Source of the DNA: Candidatus Peregrinibacteria bacterium RIFCSPLOWO2_01_FULL_48_20
GTDB lineage: Bacteria > Patescibacteriota > Gracilibacteria > UBA1369 > 2-02-FULL-48-14
Direction of reading: 5' to 3'
NCBI GenBank assembly: GCA_001787475.1
Contig: MFXB01000026.1
Location: forward strand, 1 to 12,167
Length of the DNA: 12,167 nt
Part shown: positions 1-7,570 of the stretch, in pieces
Numbering within the stretch: the stretch's first letter is position 1
Layout of the letters: every line of letters begins with the position of its first letter
The notes under the pieces: generated by a model
The model's input: the letters and a program-made list of their open reading frames with translations, nothing else
What the model was told of the DNA's origin: nothing
Database searches by the model: none
Made by a program: the position numbers and the translations under genes

Positions 1-1241
1 TTTTCAAGAATGGCGCTTTGAATGAGGCTCACAAGACTGTCCAAGGGACGGAGTTGTTTTTCAATGTGCTTGAGGAGGGGAAAGGGAAGACCCGGCTCCG
101 CCGGGGATGCGTCGCGCAAGAAAATCTGGATCACGGGCACGCGCGCCAAACTGTGAGCCAAGCCCACAAGGTCGCGAGCGCCGCCGCTTGCGCCGCTGAG
201 GCGCCCGATGAGCCTTTCCAAATCGCTGAGTAAATTGAGCTCCCCTTTTATGGAATGGCGCAAATCGTCTTTGTTCACAAAATCCTCCACCGCTCGGTGG
301 CGCTTTTCAATATCTTCCGGTTTGAGTAAGGGCTGCAGCAGCCAGCGCCTGAGCAAGCGTCCGCCCATCGACGTTTCCGTTTCATCCAAAATCGATAAAA
401 GGCTGTCATGTGCAGTGGTAAGTTCGAGGTTTCGAATCGTGGCTTCGTCGAGCGACATAAAATCATCCCGACGGTAGGCGTCAATTCGACTGATGTGCGG
501 CAAGGCTTCTTTTTGCGTGTCGAGTAAGTAGCGCAGCAAAATTCCGCTCGCTTGAATGGCGAAGGGTTGATTCGCAACTCCAAAAATATCCAAGGTGGTG
601 ACCTTTAAATGGCGTGTTAAAAGTCGCTGGGCTTCTTCGCGAAAATCGCAAGGCGAAACGGTGACTTCGCTGAGCTCGGCAACCGCTCCACGCACTACCG
701 GGTCATCATATTGGTCACGCGCGAGCACCAATTCCGCCGGAGCCAAGCGCAAAAGTTCCACGCGCAAATCTTCCGTCCCCTGAAACTCCGCCGTTTGAAA
801 TTCGCCCGTGGAAAGATCGCAAAACGCCATGCCAAAATAATCTTTTTTGACATAGAGACTCATGACAAATCGATTCACTTTGTTTTTTAAAATCTGCTCG
901 CTCGTGGTGGTTCCCGGGGTCACAATGCGCACGATTTTTCGTTTTACGATGCCGGGCAAAGTCGGGTCCGAAACTTGCTCGCAAATGGCCACGCGCTTCC
1001 CCGCTTTGGTGAGTTTGGCCAAGTAGTTTTCCACCGCGTGATAAGGAATACCGCAGAGCGGCACGGGATTTTCGTCTTTTTTATTGCGCGAGGTCAGCGC
1101 GATTTCCAAAATCTTTGAAGCCTCAATGGCATCCGCACCGAACATTTCATAAAAATCACCCAAGCGAAAAAACAAAAGCGCGCCCGGGCACTCGGCTTTT
1201 ATTTCTTGGTATTGCCGCATCATGGGAGTGAGTTCGTTCAT
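1..1241 (-). CDS. mutS: DNA mismatch repair protein MutS, N-terminal part (runs off left edge)
   Basis: MutS recognises mismatched and slipped bases in cytoplasmic DNA and recruits MutL. About 413 residues are present, read continuously from the ATG at 1241 to the window edge with no stop. Residues 1-115 are the mismatch-recognition domain: the read-out motif GDFYEMFG (Phe30 and Glu32 of the F-x-E motif) is intact, followed by [12 protein letters not shown] and the KRVAICEQ and RIVTPGT blocks. The connector domain follows ([15 protein letters not shown]), then the start of the core/lever domain ([18 protein letters not shown]). The ATPase and dimerisation domains would lie outside the window. 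The start codon overlaps the stop of the upstream kinase as ATGA (1238-1241), so the two are probably translationally coupled. The family assignment is secure; only the missing C-terminal half cannot be judged. Confidence 0.96.
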   Translation of the reverse strand, partial: MNELTPMMRQYQEIKAECPGALLFFRLGDFYEMFGADAIEASKILEIALTSRNKKDENPVPLCGIPYHAVENYLAKLTKAGKRVAICEQVSDPTLPGIVKRKIVRIVTPGTTTSEQILKNKVNRFVMSLYVKKDYFGMAFCDLSTGEFQTAEFQGTEDLRVELLRLAPAELVLARDQYDDPVVRGAVAELSEVTVSPCDFREEAQRLLTRHLKVTTLDIFGVANQPFAIQASGILLRYLLDTQKEALPHISRIDAYRRDDFMSLDEATIRNLELTTAHDSLLSILDETETSMGGRLLRRWLLQPLLKPEDIEKRHRAVEDFVNKDDLRHSIKGELNLLSDLERLIGRLSGASGGARDLVGLAHSLARVPVIQIFLRDASPAEPGLPFPLLKHIEKQLRPLDSLVSLIQSAILE

Positions 1242-2338
1242 AAATTTGTGCTCAAAGAATCCATTATTTCGCCGATGACTTCATCCGGAACAGCCCCGAT
1301 GTTCGGTCCCGGAATAAAAGTTTTAAGAGCGGCCATGAAATTCGCCACTCTCATGCTTTCTTGAAGCGATCGGCCCGCCATTGTCATACCCAATTCCACG
1401 CCCAAACGAGTATCACCGCAGCCGTTTGCGTTGGGATGCTTAAAAGTTTTCGCCGTTGCCACTCCCGCATCGAAAAGCCATTTCGCGGCTTCTTGTATGG
1501 AATCTTTCTCTCTGTCAAAACCGGCCATATGGAAAGCTTTTCCTTCGCTTAAACTATGAACTCCTTTTGCTCCATCGGTGATTCGCAGCTCCGGAAGTCC
1601 CACGTCTCTAAAAAATGCCAGTAAGTTCCCCGGCGTCCAGGACATTTTTTCATCTCTGGGTTCAAGATATTGAGCGAGTGCCGCCGCTTCGTCTCGATTG
1701 CAACTGAGTAAATGAATGCGCTCAAGTACTTCCATCGGGATTCCTCGTTTCACTTGCGCGGAACCCGGAGCCAAAAAAACTTTTCCTTTTGGATTTTTCC
1801 GGCAATAGTTTGTAATTTCTTCAAAAACATCGGGTCCGGAAGAGCTGACCAAAACATTTTGAGCATCCGGAAGAGTTCCTGTTTCCACCGGCGCGGGCGG
1901 CAGCGACCAATACATGGGATCGTCCCCGTTGGGGCCTTTGATCACATAAGCCACTCGCATTTTAACCTCTCCTTCCACATCTCGAAGAACTGTGTGGAAA
2001 GGCATTTGTTGAAATTTCGGATTTCGAAACGCATGAAAACGAAGCTCCTCCTCGGCGGCACGCGGGTCTACGGTTCTGAGTACTTTGTGAATGGCATTCG
2101 CGGTGTTCCACGCATTTCCTCCGCGATCGATCTGAAGTGAACGAACCGAGGCTCTCATCCAATCGCCTTGTTTGTTGTCCCAATGTACTTCTCTTTCGTT
2201 CAGGTCCGTAACGACGGCATCCTGTACCGCTTCTCGAAATCTTAAAAGCATGTCCCATTCCCACTGAGAAATTTCCACTATTGTTTCGTCTGTTACGCCC
2301 CAACCGTTCGCGTAAATGTCCAATGAGTTTGCTTCCAT
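1238..2338 (-). CDS. PfkB/ribokinase-family carbohydrate kinase, substrate unknown
   Basis: A 366-residue cytoplasmic kinase of the ribokinase/PfkB fold, which phosphorylates a sugar or nucleoside hydroxyl with ATP. The first PfkB signature is visible as GGNAWNTA (residues 73-80, substrate side). An NxxE motif follows (Asn214, Glu217), linked to Mg/phosphate binding. ITDGAKGV (253-260) lies in the nucleotide region, and the second signature NGCGDT (305-310) forms the anion hole with Asp309 as likely catalytic base. It is longer than a typical ribokinase of about 300 residues because of an extended N-terminus before GGNA. The ATG at 2338 has no Shine-Dalgarno sequence. The gene is first in a two-gene unit with mutS. 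Nothing in the sequence fixes the substrate; family membership is well supported but a specific name is not. Confidence 0.85.
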   Translation of the reverse strand: MEANSLDIYANGWGVTDETIVEISQWEWDMLLRFREAVQDAVVTDLNEREVHWDNKQGDWMRASVRSLQIDRGGNAWNTANAIHKVLRTVDPRAAEEELRFHAFRNPKFQQMPFHTVLRDVEGEVKMRVAYVIKGPNGDDPMYWSLPPAPVETGTLPDAQNVLVSSSGPDVFEEITNYCRKNPKGKVFLAPGSAQVKRGIPMEVLERIHLLSCNRDEAAALAQYLEPRDEKMSWTPGNLLAFFRDVGLPELRITDGAKGVHSLSEGKAFHMAGFDREKDSIQEAAKWLFDAGVATAKTFKHPNANGCGDTRLGVELGMTMAGRSLQESMRVANFMAALKTFIPGPNIGAVPDEVIGEIMDSLSTNL

Positions 2339-2420
2339 GCGGGCATATTAGTATGAGTCGGCTGTAAGCCATAATAAATCGCTGGTAAAAGCCAAAAAAA
2401 CACTTGAAGGATAGGAGGAT

Positions 2421-2449
2421 TTGTTGTGCGGTGGACAGTGGTATAGAAT
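2421..2449 (+). promoter_or_regulatory. candidate sigma70-type promoter of the tRNA-Arg gene
   Basis: TTGTTG (2421-2426) and TAGAAT (2444-2449) are separated by 17 nt. The -10 box matches the consensus at 5 of 6 positions, the -35 box only at 3. Transcription would begin near 2456, about 35 nt before the mature tRNA and right at the foot of a strong hairpin. Confidence 0.4.
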
Positions 2450-2455
2450 GCCTGC

Positions 2456-2485
2456 GGCTTAGCTCAGGAAATCCTGGGCTACGCC
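2456..2485 (+). other. leader hairpin directly upstream of the tRNA, with an alternative fold
   Basis: GGC-T-TAGCTCAGG, loop AAAT, then CCTGGGCTA-C-GCC folds into 12 base pairs with one T/C mismatch and one G-U pair. The 3' arm can instead form a second hairpin, CTGGGC TAC GCCCAG (2474-2488), so the two folds exclude each other. It lies between the predicted transcription start and the first base of the tRNA. The role is unknown: processing signal, attenuator or repeat remnant are all possible. Confidence 0.5.
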
Positions 2486-2490
2486 CAGTG

Positions 2491-2565
2491 GCCCCTGTAG
2501 TTCAACGGATAGAACAGATCCGTCCTAAGGATAAAATGGAGGTTCAATTCCTCCCGGGGGCACCA
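2491..2565 (+). tRNA. tRNA-Arg (anticodon CCU)
   Basis: All four arms can be drawn. The acceptor stem GCCCCTG/CGGGGGC has 7 pairs (one U-G). The D-stem is GTTC/GAAC with a GG-containing loop, and the T-stem GGAGG/CCTCC carries loop TTCAATT. The anticodon loop GTCCTAA (2522-2528) gives U33 and anticodon CCU, which reads the Arg codon AGG. Discriminator A is followed by an encoded CCA (2563-2565). Two oddities: the first anticodon-stem pair is a G-A mismatch (2517/2533), and position 32 is G instead of a pyrimidine. The gene is convergent with the M48 protease gene, whose stop codon begins one base after the CCA, so neither has room for its own terminator. Confidence 0.93.
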
Positions 2566-2566
2566 G

Positions 2567-4153
2567 TTAAATCAAGCCAGGATTCAGCCCGAGTACCAAG
2601 CCGGCGCCGGTCACAAGCGTTGCGAAAATGAAGCTCCAGAGGCGGGGATAGCTTTCGAGGAGGCCGGTTTTGGTTTTGAGGGAGCCGAGCATAAGACGGG
2701 AACCCATGCCTCGGAAGAACCAGCCTTTGGCTTCGGAGTCGAGGCCGAAGTAGGATTTTACTTTGGTGAGTGCAAAAAAGAGGTTTCCAATAAAGCCCCA
2801 AGCGGATTTGTAATCTGTAAAGGTCATGCCGGATTTGTCTTGAAACATCATGTCTTCGCTGAAAATGTAGCCTGGAACTCCTTGCCCGATCACTTTTCCT
2901 GTGAGGTGGACGGATTTGCCGCGAACGGGAGAAAGGTAAGGGTCGCACATTTCATCGAGTACGGTGGTTTCCTTGGGTGTGCCGGTCGGATATTTGTAGA
3001 AAATTTTCATGAACAATCCGAGTCCGAAGGCGGCGATGGCAAAGAAAGGCGGCAAGACAAACAGAGAAGCGAAAGCGAAGAAAAAGGGAACGAGCGTCAT
3101 CAAAAGATCCATAAAAAATTGACCGTAGAGCTTTCCGGTATCGGGCTTCATGCGTTCAATGGCTTTATCCACATCATAGGGAAAGCTTTGATTTTTTTCT
3201 CGAGAAATGTCGCCGAGGTGATCGAGACGGTTTCCGGTGAGCGGGTGCGTGGAATTGAGCTCAATGATTTTGGCCCAAGGGTTCACGCGGTCGAAAACCA
3301 TCACGTCCGAAATACGATCTGGATTTTCATGAGTAATATAAGAGACGACTCCGATGTGTTTGGCATTTTTTACATCGACAATTCCAAGGTGGCGAGTGCT
3401 GCGAAGGAGGTCTTTGGAATGGCCTTCGTCGGGCGCGGCCACAATCCCATAGGCGATCTTAATAAGCGCTTCCGCAAGATGTCTCGGCTGAGTCCAATCG
3501 GTGGAAAAACGGTCGGCAAGGTATTCACGCGTGCGGCTCAAATAGAGAAGGAGGTAAATACAGATGAGGTAAGCGACGTAAGCGGCGAGTGCAACGAGTT
3601 TCACGTTCCCTGATTTTTTTCCTTTGGCCCTGATGAGTACCGCATAAATTTGATAGAGAATTTGGACGGCGGTGGAGGCAATCATCATCACAATAAAATC
3701 GCGATTCACGACGTGTCCCATTTCGTGCGCCACAACGGCTTTTTGCTCGTCCTTATTAAGGAAATGGAAAATTCCTTCCGTTAGGACAAGGCGTGCGTTG
3801 TAGCGGCCGGTTCCATAGGTAAAAGCGGTGGGGTTTTTATCGGCAATGATTCCGACTTTTGGAAATTTGAATTTGTACTGATTGCAGATTTTTTGGATGA
3901 GTTCGGCAAGCTCCGGATGCTTGGCTTTTACCTCTTCGGGCGTCAGAAAAGTGAGTTTATAAAACCAACGATTGATGAGGTCGGTGAACCAAGGACTTAC
4001 AAGCAAGATTAAGAGATTGATTCCAATGGTGATGAAAATGGCGATCCACAGATTGAGGTTGTCCGCCATTAAAAGGATGAGGACGACAAACCCAAAGGAA
4101 AGCGAGCAGATGAGCCCTAAAGTTAAGAAAGACGCGAAGAGATAACGAACCAT
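2567..4153 (-). CDS. membrane-bound M48-family zinc metalloprotease (HtpX/Ste24-like) with long C-terminal extension
   Basis: A 528-residue integral membrane protease; M48 enzymes cut misfolded membrane proteins or peptides at the cytoplasmic face. Two transmembrane segments (about residues 3-29 and 35-52) precede the zinc site HEMGH (143-147). Two more hydrophobic segments follow (153-174, 184-205), then EYLAD with the probable third zinc ligand Glu210, and STHPLTGNR (301-309), the usual M48 distal motif. A hydrophobic hairpin (about 347-385), a soluble domain (406-449) and a last membrane segment (505-523) make it almost twice the length of HtpX. The frame extends upstream to a GTG at 4246, but those 31 codons are polar, include a tandem GCTTGACGG repeat and coincide with the lexA promoter. 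The ATG at 4153 is therefore preferred. Substrate unknown; not a canonical htpX. Confidence 0.9.
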   Translation of the reverse strand: MVRYLFASFLTLGLICSLSFGFVVLILLMADNLNLWIAIFITIGINLLILLVSPWFTDLINRWFYKLTFLTPEEVKAKHPELAELIQKICNQYKFKFPKVGIIADKNPTAFTYGTGRYNARLVLTEGIFHFLNKDEQKAVVAHEMGHVVNRDFIVMMIASTAVQILYQIYAVLIRAKGKKSGNVKLVALAAYVAYLICIYLLLYLSRTREYLADRFSTDWTQPRHLAEALIKIAYGIVAAPDEGHSKDLLRSTRHLGIVDVKNAKHIGVVSYITHENPDRISDVMVFDRVNPWAKIIELNSTHPLTGNRLDHLGDISREKNQSFPYDVDKAIERMKPDTGKLYGQFFMDLLMTLVPFFFAFASLFVLPPFFAIAAFGLGLFMKIFYKYPTGTPKETTVLDEMCDPYLSPVRGKSVHLTGKVIGQGVPGYIFSEDMMFQDKSGMTFTDYKSAWGFIGNLFFALTKVKSYFGLDSEAKGWFFRGMGSRLMLGSLKTKTGLLESYPRLWSFIFATLVTGAGLVLGLNPGLI

Positions 4154-4175
4154 GGCGATTGGATAAGATGGATGA

Positions 4176-4203
4176 ACTTTAACACTTTTCGTTGAGTGGT
4201 CAA
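4176..4203 (-). promoter_or_regulatory. candidate promoter of the M48 protease gene
   Basis: On the minus strand TTGACC (4203-4198) and TAAAGT (4181-4176) are 16 nt apart, placing transcription start near 4169, about 16 nt before the ATG at 4153. It supports the shorter protein start. The match is moderate (5/6 and 4/6). Confidence 0.3.
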
Positions 4204-4224
4204 TTGAACTTTGCTTGACGGAGC

Positions 4225-4253
4225 TTGACGGTGTTAGTTTACTCACCTATAGT
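4225..4253 (+). promoter_or_regulatory. lexA promoter
   Basis: TTGACG (4225-4230), a 17-nt spacer and TATAGT (4248-4253) match the sigma70 consensus 5/6 and 5/6, the best promoter in the window. The -35 box lies in the second copy of a tandem GCTTGACGG repeat (4213-4221, 4223-4231). Transcription would start near 4260, which rules out the TTG codon at 4253 as the lexA start. Confidence 0.65.
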
Positions 4254-4257
4254 TGAG
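4242..4257. promoter_or_regulatory. candidate LexA operator, CTCA-N8-TGAG dyad over the -10 box
   Basis: CTCA and TGAG are perfect inverted arms separated by 8 nt (CCTATAGT), which contain the -10 box of lexA. Known LexA operators have the same layout: short inverted arms around a fixed spacer, e.g. CTGT-N8-ACAG in gammaproteobacteria, usually autoregulating lexA. The arm sequence here is not a described SOS box as far as I can tell, so the assignment rests on position and geometry. Confidence 0.35.
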
Positions 4258-4291
4258 GCCGCACTCACCAATATTCGTAACAACCCTTTCT

Positions 4292-4915
4292 ATGGATCCA
4301 TCCACAATGACCAAAAAACAAGAAGCCGTACTCAAGTTTATTGAGGCTTATCAGTTCAAGTTTGGGAAGTCCCCCACGCTGCGCGAGATGCGCGAACATT
4401 TTGGAGTCAGTAGCGACAACAGCATTTTGAAGCATCTGAAAGGGCTTTCGGAAAAAGGTTTTATTAAAAAAGATGATACTCCTCGCGGGATAGGACTTTT
4501 AAGTTCCGTGAAAGCACGGCTCGAGAGCGCTTCCAATATGGCGCGTATTCCTTTACTTGGAAGCATTCCCGCCGGAGGTCCCGTTTTGAGCGAAGAACAT
4601 GTTTTGGATTACTTCGAAGTGGGCAACGACCTTTTGAAAAAGCCGCAAGGTTCTTTTGCTCTGAAAGTGAGCGGCCTCAGTATGATTAATGCCGGAATTT
4701 TGGAAGGAGATTTTGTCATCGCGAACCAAGCTATTCCCGTGCGTGACGGAGACATTGTGGTGGCGCTCGTTGATGGAAGCAACACGGTAAAACGTTACCG
4801 AAAACAAGGACAAAAAGTTTGGCTTGAAGCGGCAAACCCCGATTATAAAGATATTCATCCGGATGAGTATCTTGAAATCCAGGGTATTGTTACCGCTGTG
4901 ATCCGCATGTATTGA
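4292..4915 (+). CDS. lexA: LexA repressor (SOS response regulator, self-cleaving)
   Basis: 207 residues from the ATG at 4292; an in-frame ATG at 4307 would give 202. LexA represses DNA-damage genes and is inactivated by RecA-stimulated autocleavage. The N-terminal winged helix-turn-helix reads TKKQEAVLKFI, SPTLREMREHFGVSS and LKHLKGLSEKGFI (about residues 7-58). The hinge contains the Ala-Gly cleavage bond in SIPAGGP (Ala94-Gly95). The C-terminal S24 peptidase domain carries the catalytic serine in VSGLSMINAGI (Ser130) and the lysine in NTVKRY (Lys167). The usual GDSM is GLSM here. All parts needed for cleavage are present. It is divergent from the M48 protease gene and has a strong promoter with an operator-like dyad. 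The longer frame from TTG 4253 is rejected because it begins inside the -10 box. Either ATG could be used; neither has a Shine-Dalgarno sequence. Confidence 0.95.
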   Translation: MDPSTMTKKQEAVLKFIEAYQFKFGKSPTLREMREHFGVSSDNSILKHLKGLSEKGFIKKDDTPRGIGLLSSVKARLESASNMARIPLLGSIPAGGPVLSEEHVLDYFEVGNDLLKKPQGSFALKVSGLSMINAGILEGDFVIANQAIPVRDGDIVVALVDGSNTVKRYRKQGQKVWLEAANPDYKDIHPDEYLEIQGIVTAVIRMY

Positions 4916-4934
4916 CTGCACGAAGTGCAGTTTT
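4915..4934 (+). terminator. palindrome after lexA, possible short intrinsic terminator
   Basis: ACTGCAC GAA GTGCAGT forms a 7-bp stem with a 3-nt spacer starting at the last base of the lexA stop codon, followed by only TTTT. A near-perfect inverted copy lies after eno (7266-7282), so it may be a dispersed repeat that doubles as terminator. Confidence 0.4.
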
Positions 4935-4947
4935 AACCCACTCCACT

Positions 4948-5106
4948 ATGTTTGATATTAAACTGAACCGCAAATTTCACGTCTCCACCAGTCGTGTTTT
5001 TCTTTCCAGCAAAAGAAGCATGCTCACCAAAACCATTCACTTCTTTCGTCCTTATACCACCCGAAGTGTTTATCGTTTACCCGGAGGGAGCTTAGCGGCG
5101 ATTTGA
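4948..5106 (+). CDS. doubtful 52-residue ORF, no recognised family
   Basis: ATG at 4948 to TGA at 5104-5106, starting MFDIKLNRKF and ending GGSLAAI. The product is basic and rich in Ser, Thr and Arg, with no membrane segment, motif or family that I recognise. What favours it is the start context: CTCCACTATGT is identical to the 11 bases spanning the enolase start, and TTTTA precedes both. Against it are its short length, ordinary composition for a random frame and lack of any Shine-Dalgarno sequence. It could be a small protein, a decayed gene, or a duplicated leader with no product. Confidence 0.2.
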   Translation: MFDIKLNRKFHVSTSRVFLSSKRSMLTKTIHFFRPYTTRSVYRLPGGSLAAI

Positions 5107-5107
5107 A

Positions 5108-5244
5108 GGAGACTCTGAAATTCCACTTTTCGTGCGTCTAAGGAAGCGGAGGAAAAGATCATGTATCTTTTCCGGAGCGCTCCCTGCTTTTCGAGAGTTC
5201 TCTCTTCCTCTGAGTCCACTCTTCATGGGAATCTCAGAGTTTCG
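5108..5244. repeat. nested inverted-repeat region between lexA and the beta-lactamase-fold gene
   Basis: Outer arms 5108-5124 and 5228-5244 pair at 15 of 17 positions (one G-U); the right arm covers the stop codon of the minus-strand gene. Inside are GGAAAAGAT-CATGT-ATCTTTTCC (5151-5173, a perfect 9-bp stem), GGAGC-GCTCC (5174-5183) and GAGAG-TT-CTCTC near 5193. This could be a 3' end/terminator structure of the minus-strand gene, a small RNA, or a decayed palindromic repeat element. Together with 4916-5107 this gap of about 300 nt holds no confident gene. Confidence 0.4.
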
Positions 5245-5839
5245 GTGCCAATAAAACGAATTCCATATTTTCTGCCGGCAAACTGCTGCGGCCTGAAATG
5301 GAAAACTTTTCAACCGGTTCTTTCTCGGTTTTGCCCATGGCTTTTAAGAATTCTTCGGCTCCTTTAATCTTCAGTTTGGTTTCTGTCGCGGCGTAGAGCA
5401 TGGGGATAACCACGCGTGGTTCAATGGCTTCCACCACTTTCTGAGCGGTTTTACCATCCAGAACTTCGCTGCCACCCACAGGAACCATAAGGATGTCCAC
5501 TTCTCCAATCCGATCGAGGGTTTCATCGGAAAGTTCATGGGAGAGGTAGCTTAAATGGCAAATTTTGACGCCGTCGATTGCAAAAATGAAAATATTGAAA
5601 GGTTCGCCGTTCGGGCTGAAGGCTTCGATGGAAACATTTGCAATTTCAAATTCACCGGGCCAATCGAGTACTTTTGGAGTGCCTTCCAACTCCACCATTT
5701 CTCCTTCCCCGCTCATACTGACAATGTCGGCTTTCAGTTTTGGCAGTTTGACCCCCAATCCTTCAAAAGGATCGGTAAGGATCGTGGCATCTTTGCCCTT
5801 AATGGTAAAACAGGAATGTCCGTGCCAAGTGATGTCCAT
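5234..5839 (-). CDS. UlaG-like beta-lactamase-fold protein lacking the metal-binding motif
   Basis: 201 residues, the usual size of small UlaG-type proteins of the metallo-beta-lactamase fold (Lactamase_B_3-like). The scaffold is clear: MDITWHGHSCF at the N-terminus, TDPF (22-25), ADIV (37-40), PGEFEI (61-66), HLSYLSHELSDE (95-106), VDILMVPVGG (114-123) and VIPMLY (144-149). In active relatives the strand after ADIV carries HxHxDH, the central block reads HLGD and the late block PMHY. Here these are SGEGEM (43-48), HLSY and PMLY, so nearly all zinc ligands are gone while the fold-forming residues remain. The frame is intact, so this looks like a maintained pseudoenzyme and not a decayed gene. 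It is divergent from eno across a 128-nt gap; no Shine-Dalgarno sequence precedes the ATG. Function unknown. Confidence 0.85.
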   Translation of the reverse strand: MDITWHGHSCFTIKGKDATILTDPFEGLGVKLPKLKADIVSMSGEGEMVELEGTPKVLDWPGEFEIANVSIEAFSPNGEPFNIFIFAIDGVKICHLSYLSHELSDETLDRIGEVDILMVPVGGSEVLDGKTAQKVVEAIEPRVVIPMLYAATETKLKIKGAEEFLKAMGKTEKEPVEKFSISGRSSLPAENMEFVLLAPKL

Positions 5840-5884
5840 AAATAAGGTTAAAGAATTGTTGCGGCTTGCGTCACTTTATTTTTA

Positions 5885-5903
5885 CGCTCAGCTTTGCTGA
5901 GTG
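5885..5903. repeat. short palindrome with 3-nt spacer between the divergent genes
   Basis: CGCTCAGC TTT GCTGAGTG pairs over 8 positions (one G-U). No T-run follows on either strand, so it is not a terminator. It contains CTCA-N7-TGAG, one base shorter than the dyad in the lexA promoter, so a binding site is also possible. Confidence 0.4.
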
Positions 5904-5916
5904 ATTCTAACAAAGC

Positions 5917-5945
5917 TTGCCTCTGCTGCCTAGTCATGAAATAGT
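5917..5945 (+). promoter_or_regulatory. weak promoter candidate for enolase
   Basis: TTGCCT (5917-5922) and AATAGT (5940-5945) are 17 nt apart, each matching the consensus at about 4 of 6 positions. Transcription would start near 5952, leaving a leader of about 16 nt and no Shine-Dalgarno sequence before the ATG at 5968. Confidence 0.22.
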
Positions 5946-5949
5946 GTGA

Positions 5950-7233
<1,284 letters not shown>

Positions 7234-7265
7234 ACTCTCAACCGGCTACGCCGCTCTATTTGTAA

Positions 7266-7282
7266 GCTGCACTTCGTGCAGT
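7266..7282. repeat. palindrome after eno, inverted copy of the one after lexA
   Basis: GCTGCAC TTC GTGCAGT matches the reverse complement of 4915-4931 at 16 of 17 positions. No T-run follows on the plus strand, so terminator activity is doubtful. A smaller CGGC TAC GCCG (7243-7253) sits just before it. Confidence 0.55.
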
Positions 7283-7283
7283 A

Positions 7284-7570
7284 CTAAAAAACCGGCTTTT
7301 CTCTCGAGCCATCAGACGCTTTATTACGTAGCGCTGGACTCATTGGTGAGGGAAAGGCCGGTCTAGAGAATGGTGACTAACTCCATTCTGTTTTTGTTTT
7401 TCATCTACCTTACTTTGGTCGAGTTTATGGCCGGACCGGGGCTGTCCTTGGCGTGGATTAAGTCACTGTGCCGAAGCAGGGAGTGAAAAGCGTAACCCAC
7501 AGAACGATAGTGAGAGTCTGCCTCTCAAGGGTGATCCTGTCAGAACCACCATCATAAAGTAGAGCCGTTT
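7284..7570 (+). ncRNA. candidate structured RNA of unassigned class
   Basis: This gene-free stretch folds by eye into well-ordered helices. ACCGGCTTT (7291-7299) pairs with AAAG-G-CCGGT (7353-7362) with one bulged G, enclosing GAGCCA/TGG-A-CTC (7306-7311/7335-7341) and CGCT/AGCG (7317-7320/7330-7333). GCCGGAC/GTCC-TT-GGC forms 7430-7452. GTGG/CCAC (7453-7456/7497-7500) encloses TCACT/AGTGA (7463-7467/7482-7486), itself capped by TGC CGAA GCA. GAGAG TCTGC CTCTC is at 7512-7526, and the ends may close through CGGCT/AGCCG (7293-7297/7563-7567). GAGGGAAAGGCCGG (7348-7361) recalls conserved region I of RNase P RNA, but no matching P4 partner lies near the 3' end. A U-run after a hairpin inside the region (7390-7401) argues against one continuous transcript. 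Class and boundaries are unknown. Confidence 0.3.
7367..7401 (+). terminator. intrinsic terminator candidate downstream of eno
   Basis: AGAATGG (7367-7373) and CCATTCT (7383-7389) form a perfect 7-bp stem with a 9-nt loop, followed by G-TTTTT-G-TTTTT. The form is a classical rho-independent terminator; it would end eno read-through, or lie inside the RNA candidate described for 7284-7570. The stem is not GC-rich. Confidence 0.5.

Noticed and set aside
2404..2631. 75-codon plus-strand ORF
   Set aside because: It runs straight through the tRNA-Arg gene and into the 3' end of the M48 gene and has no recognisable motif.
2840..3613. 257-codon plus-strand ORF opposite the M48 gene
   Set aside because: It is antisense to a clear protease frame with HEMGH and membrane segments; its own translation has no family character.
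4253..4291. Longer lexA starting at TTG 4253
   Set aside because: The codon overlaps the lexA -10 box, upstream of the predicted transcription start, and the added residues have no LexA character.
7284..7570. Assignment as RNase P RNA
   Set aside because: Only the region-I-like motif fits. The complementary strand for helix P4 is not near the 3' end, and a U-run interrupts the region. Kept as an unassigned RNA candidate.
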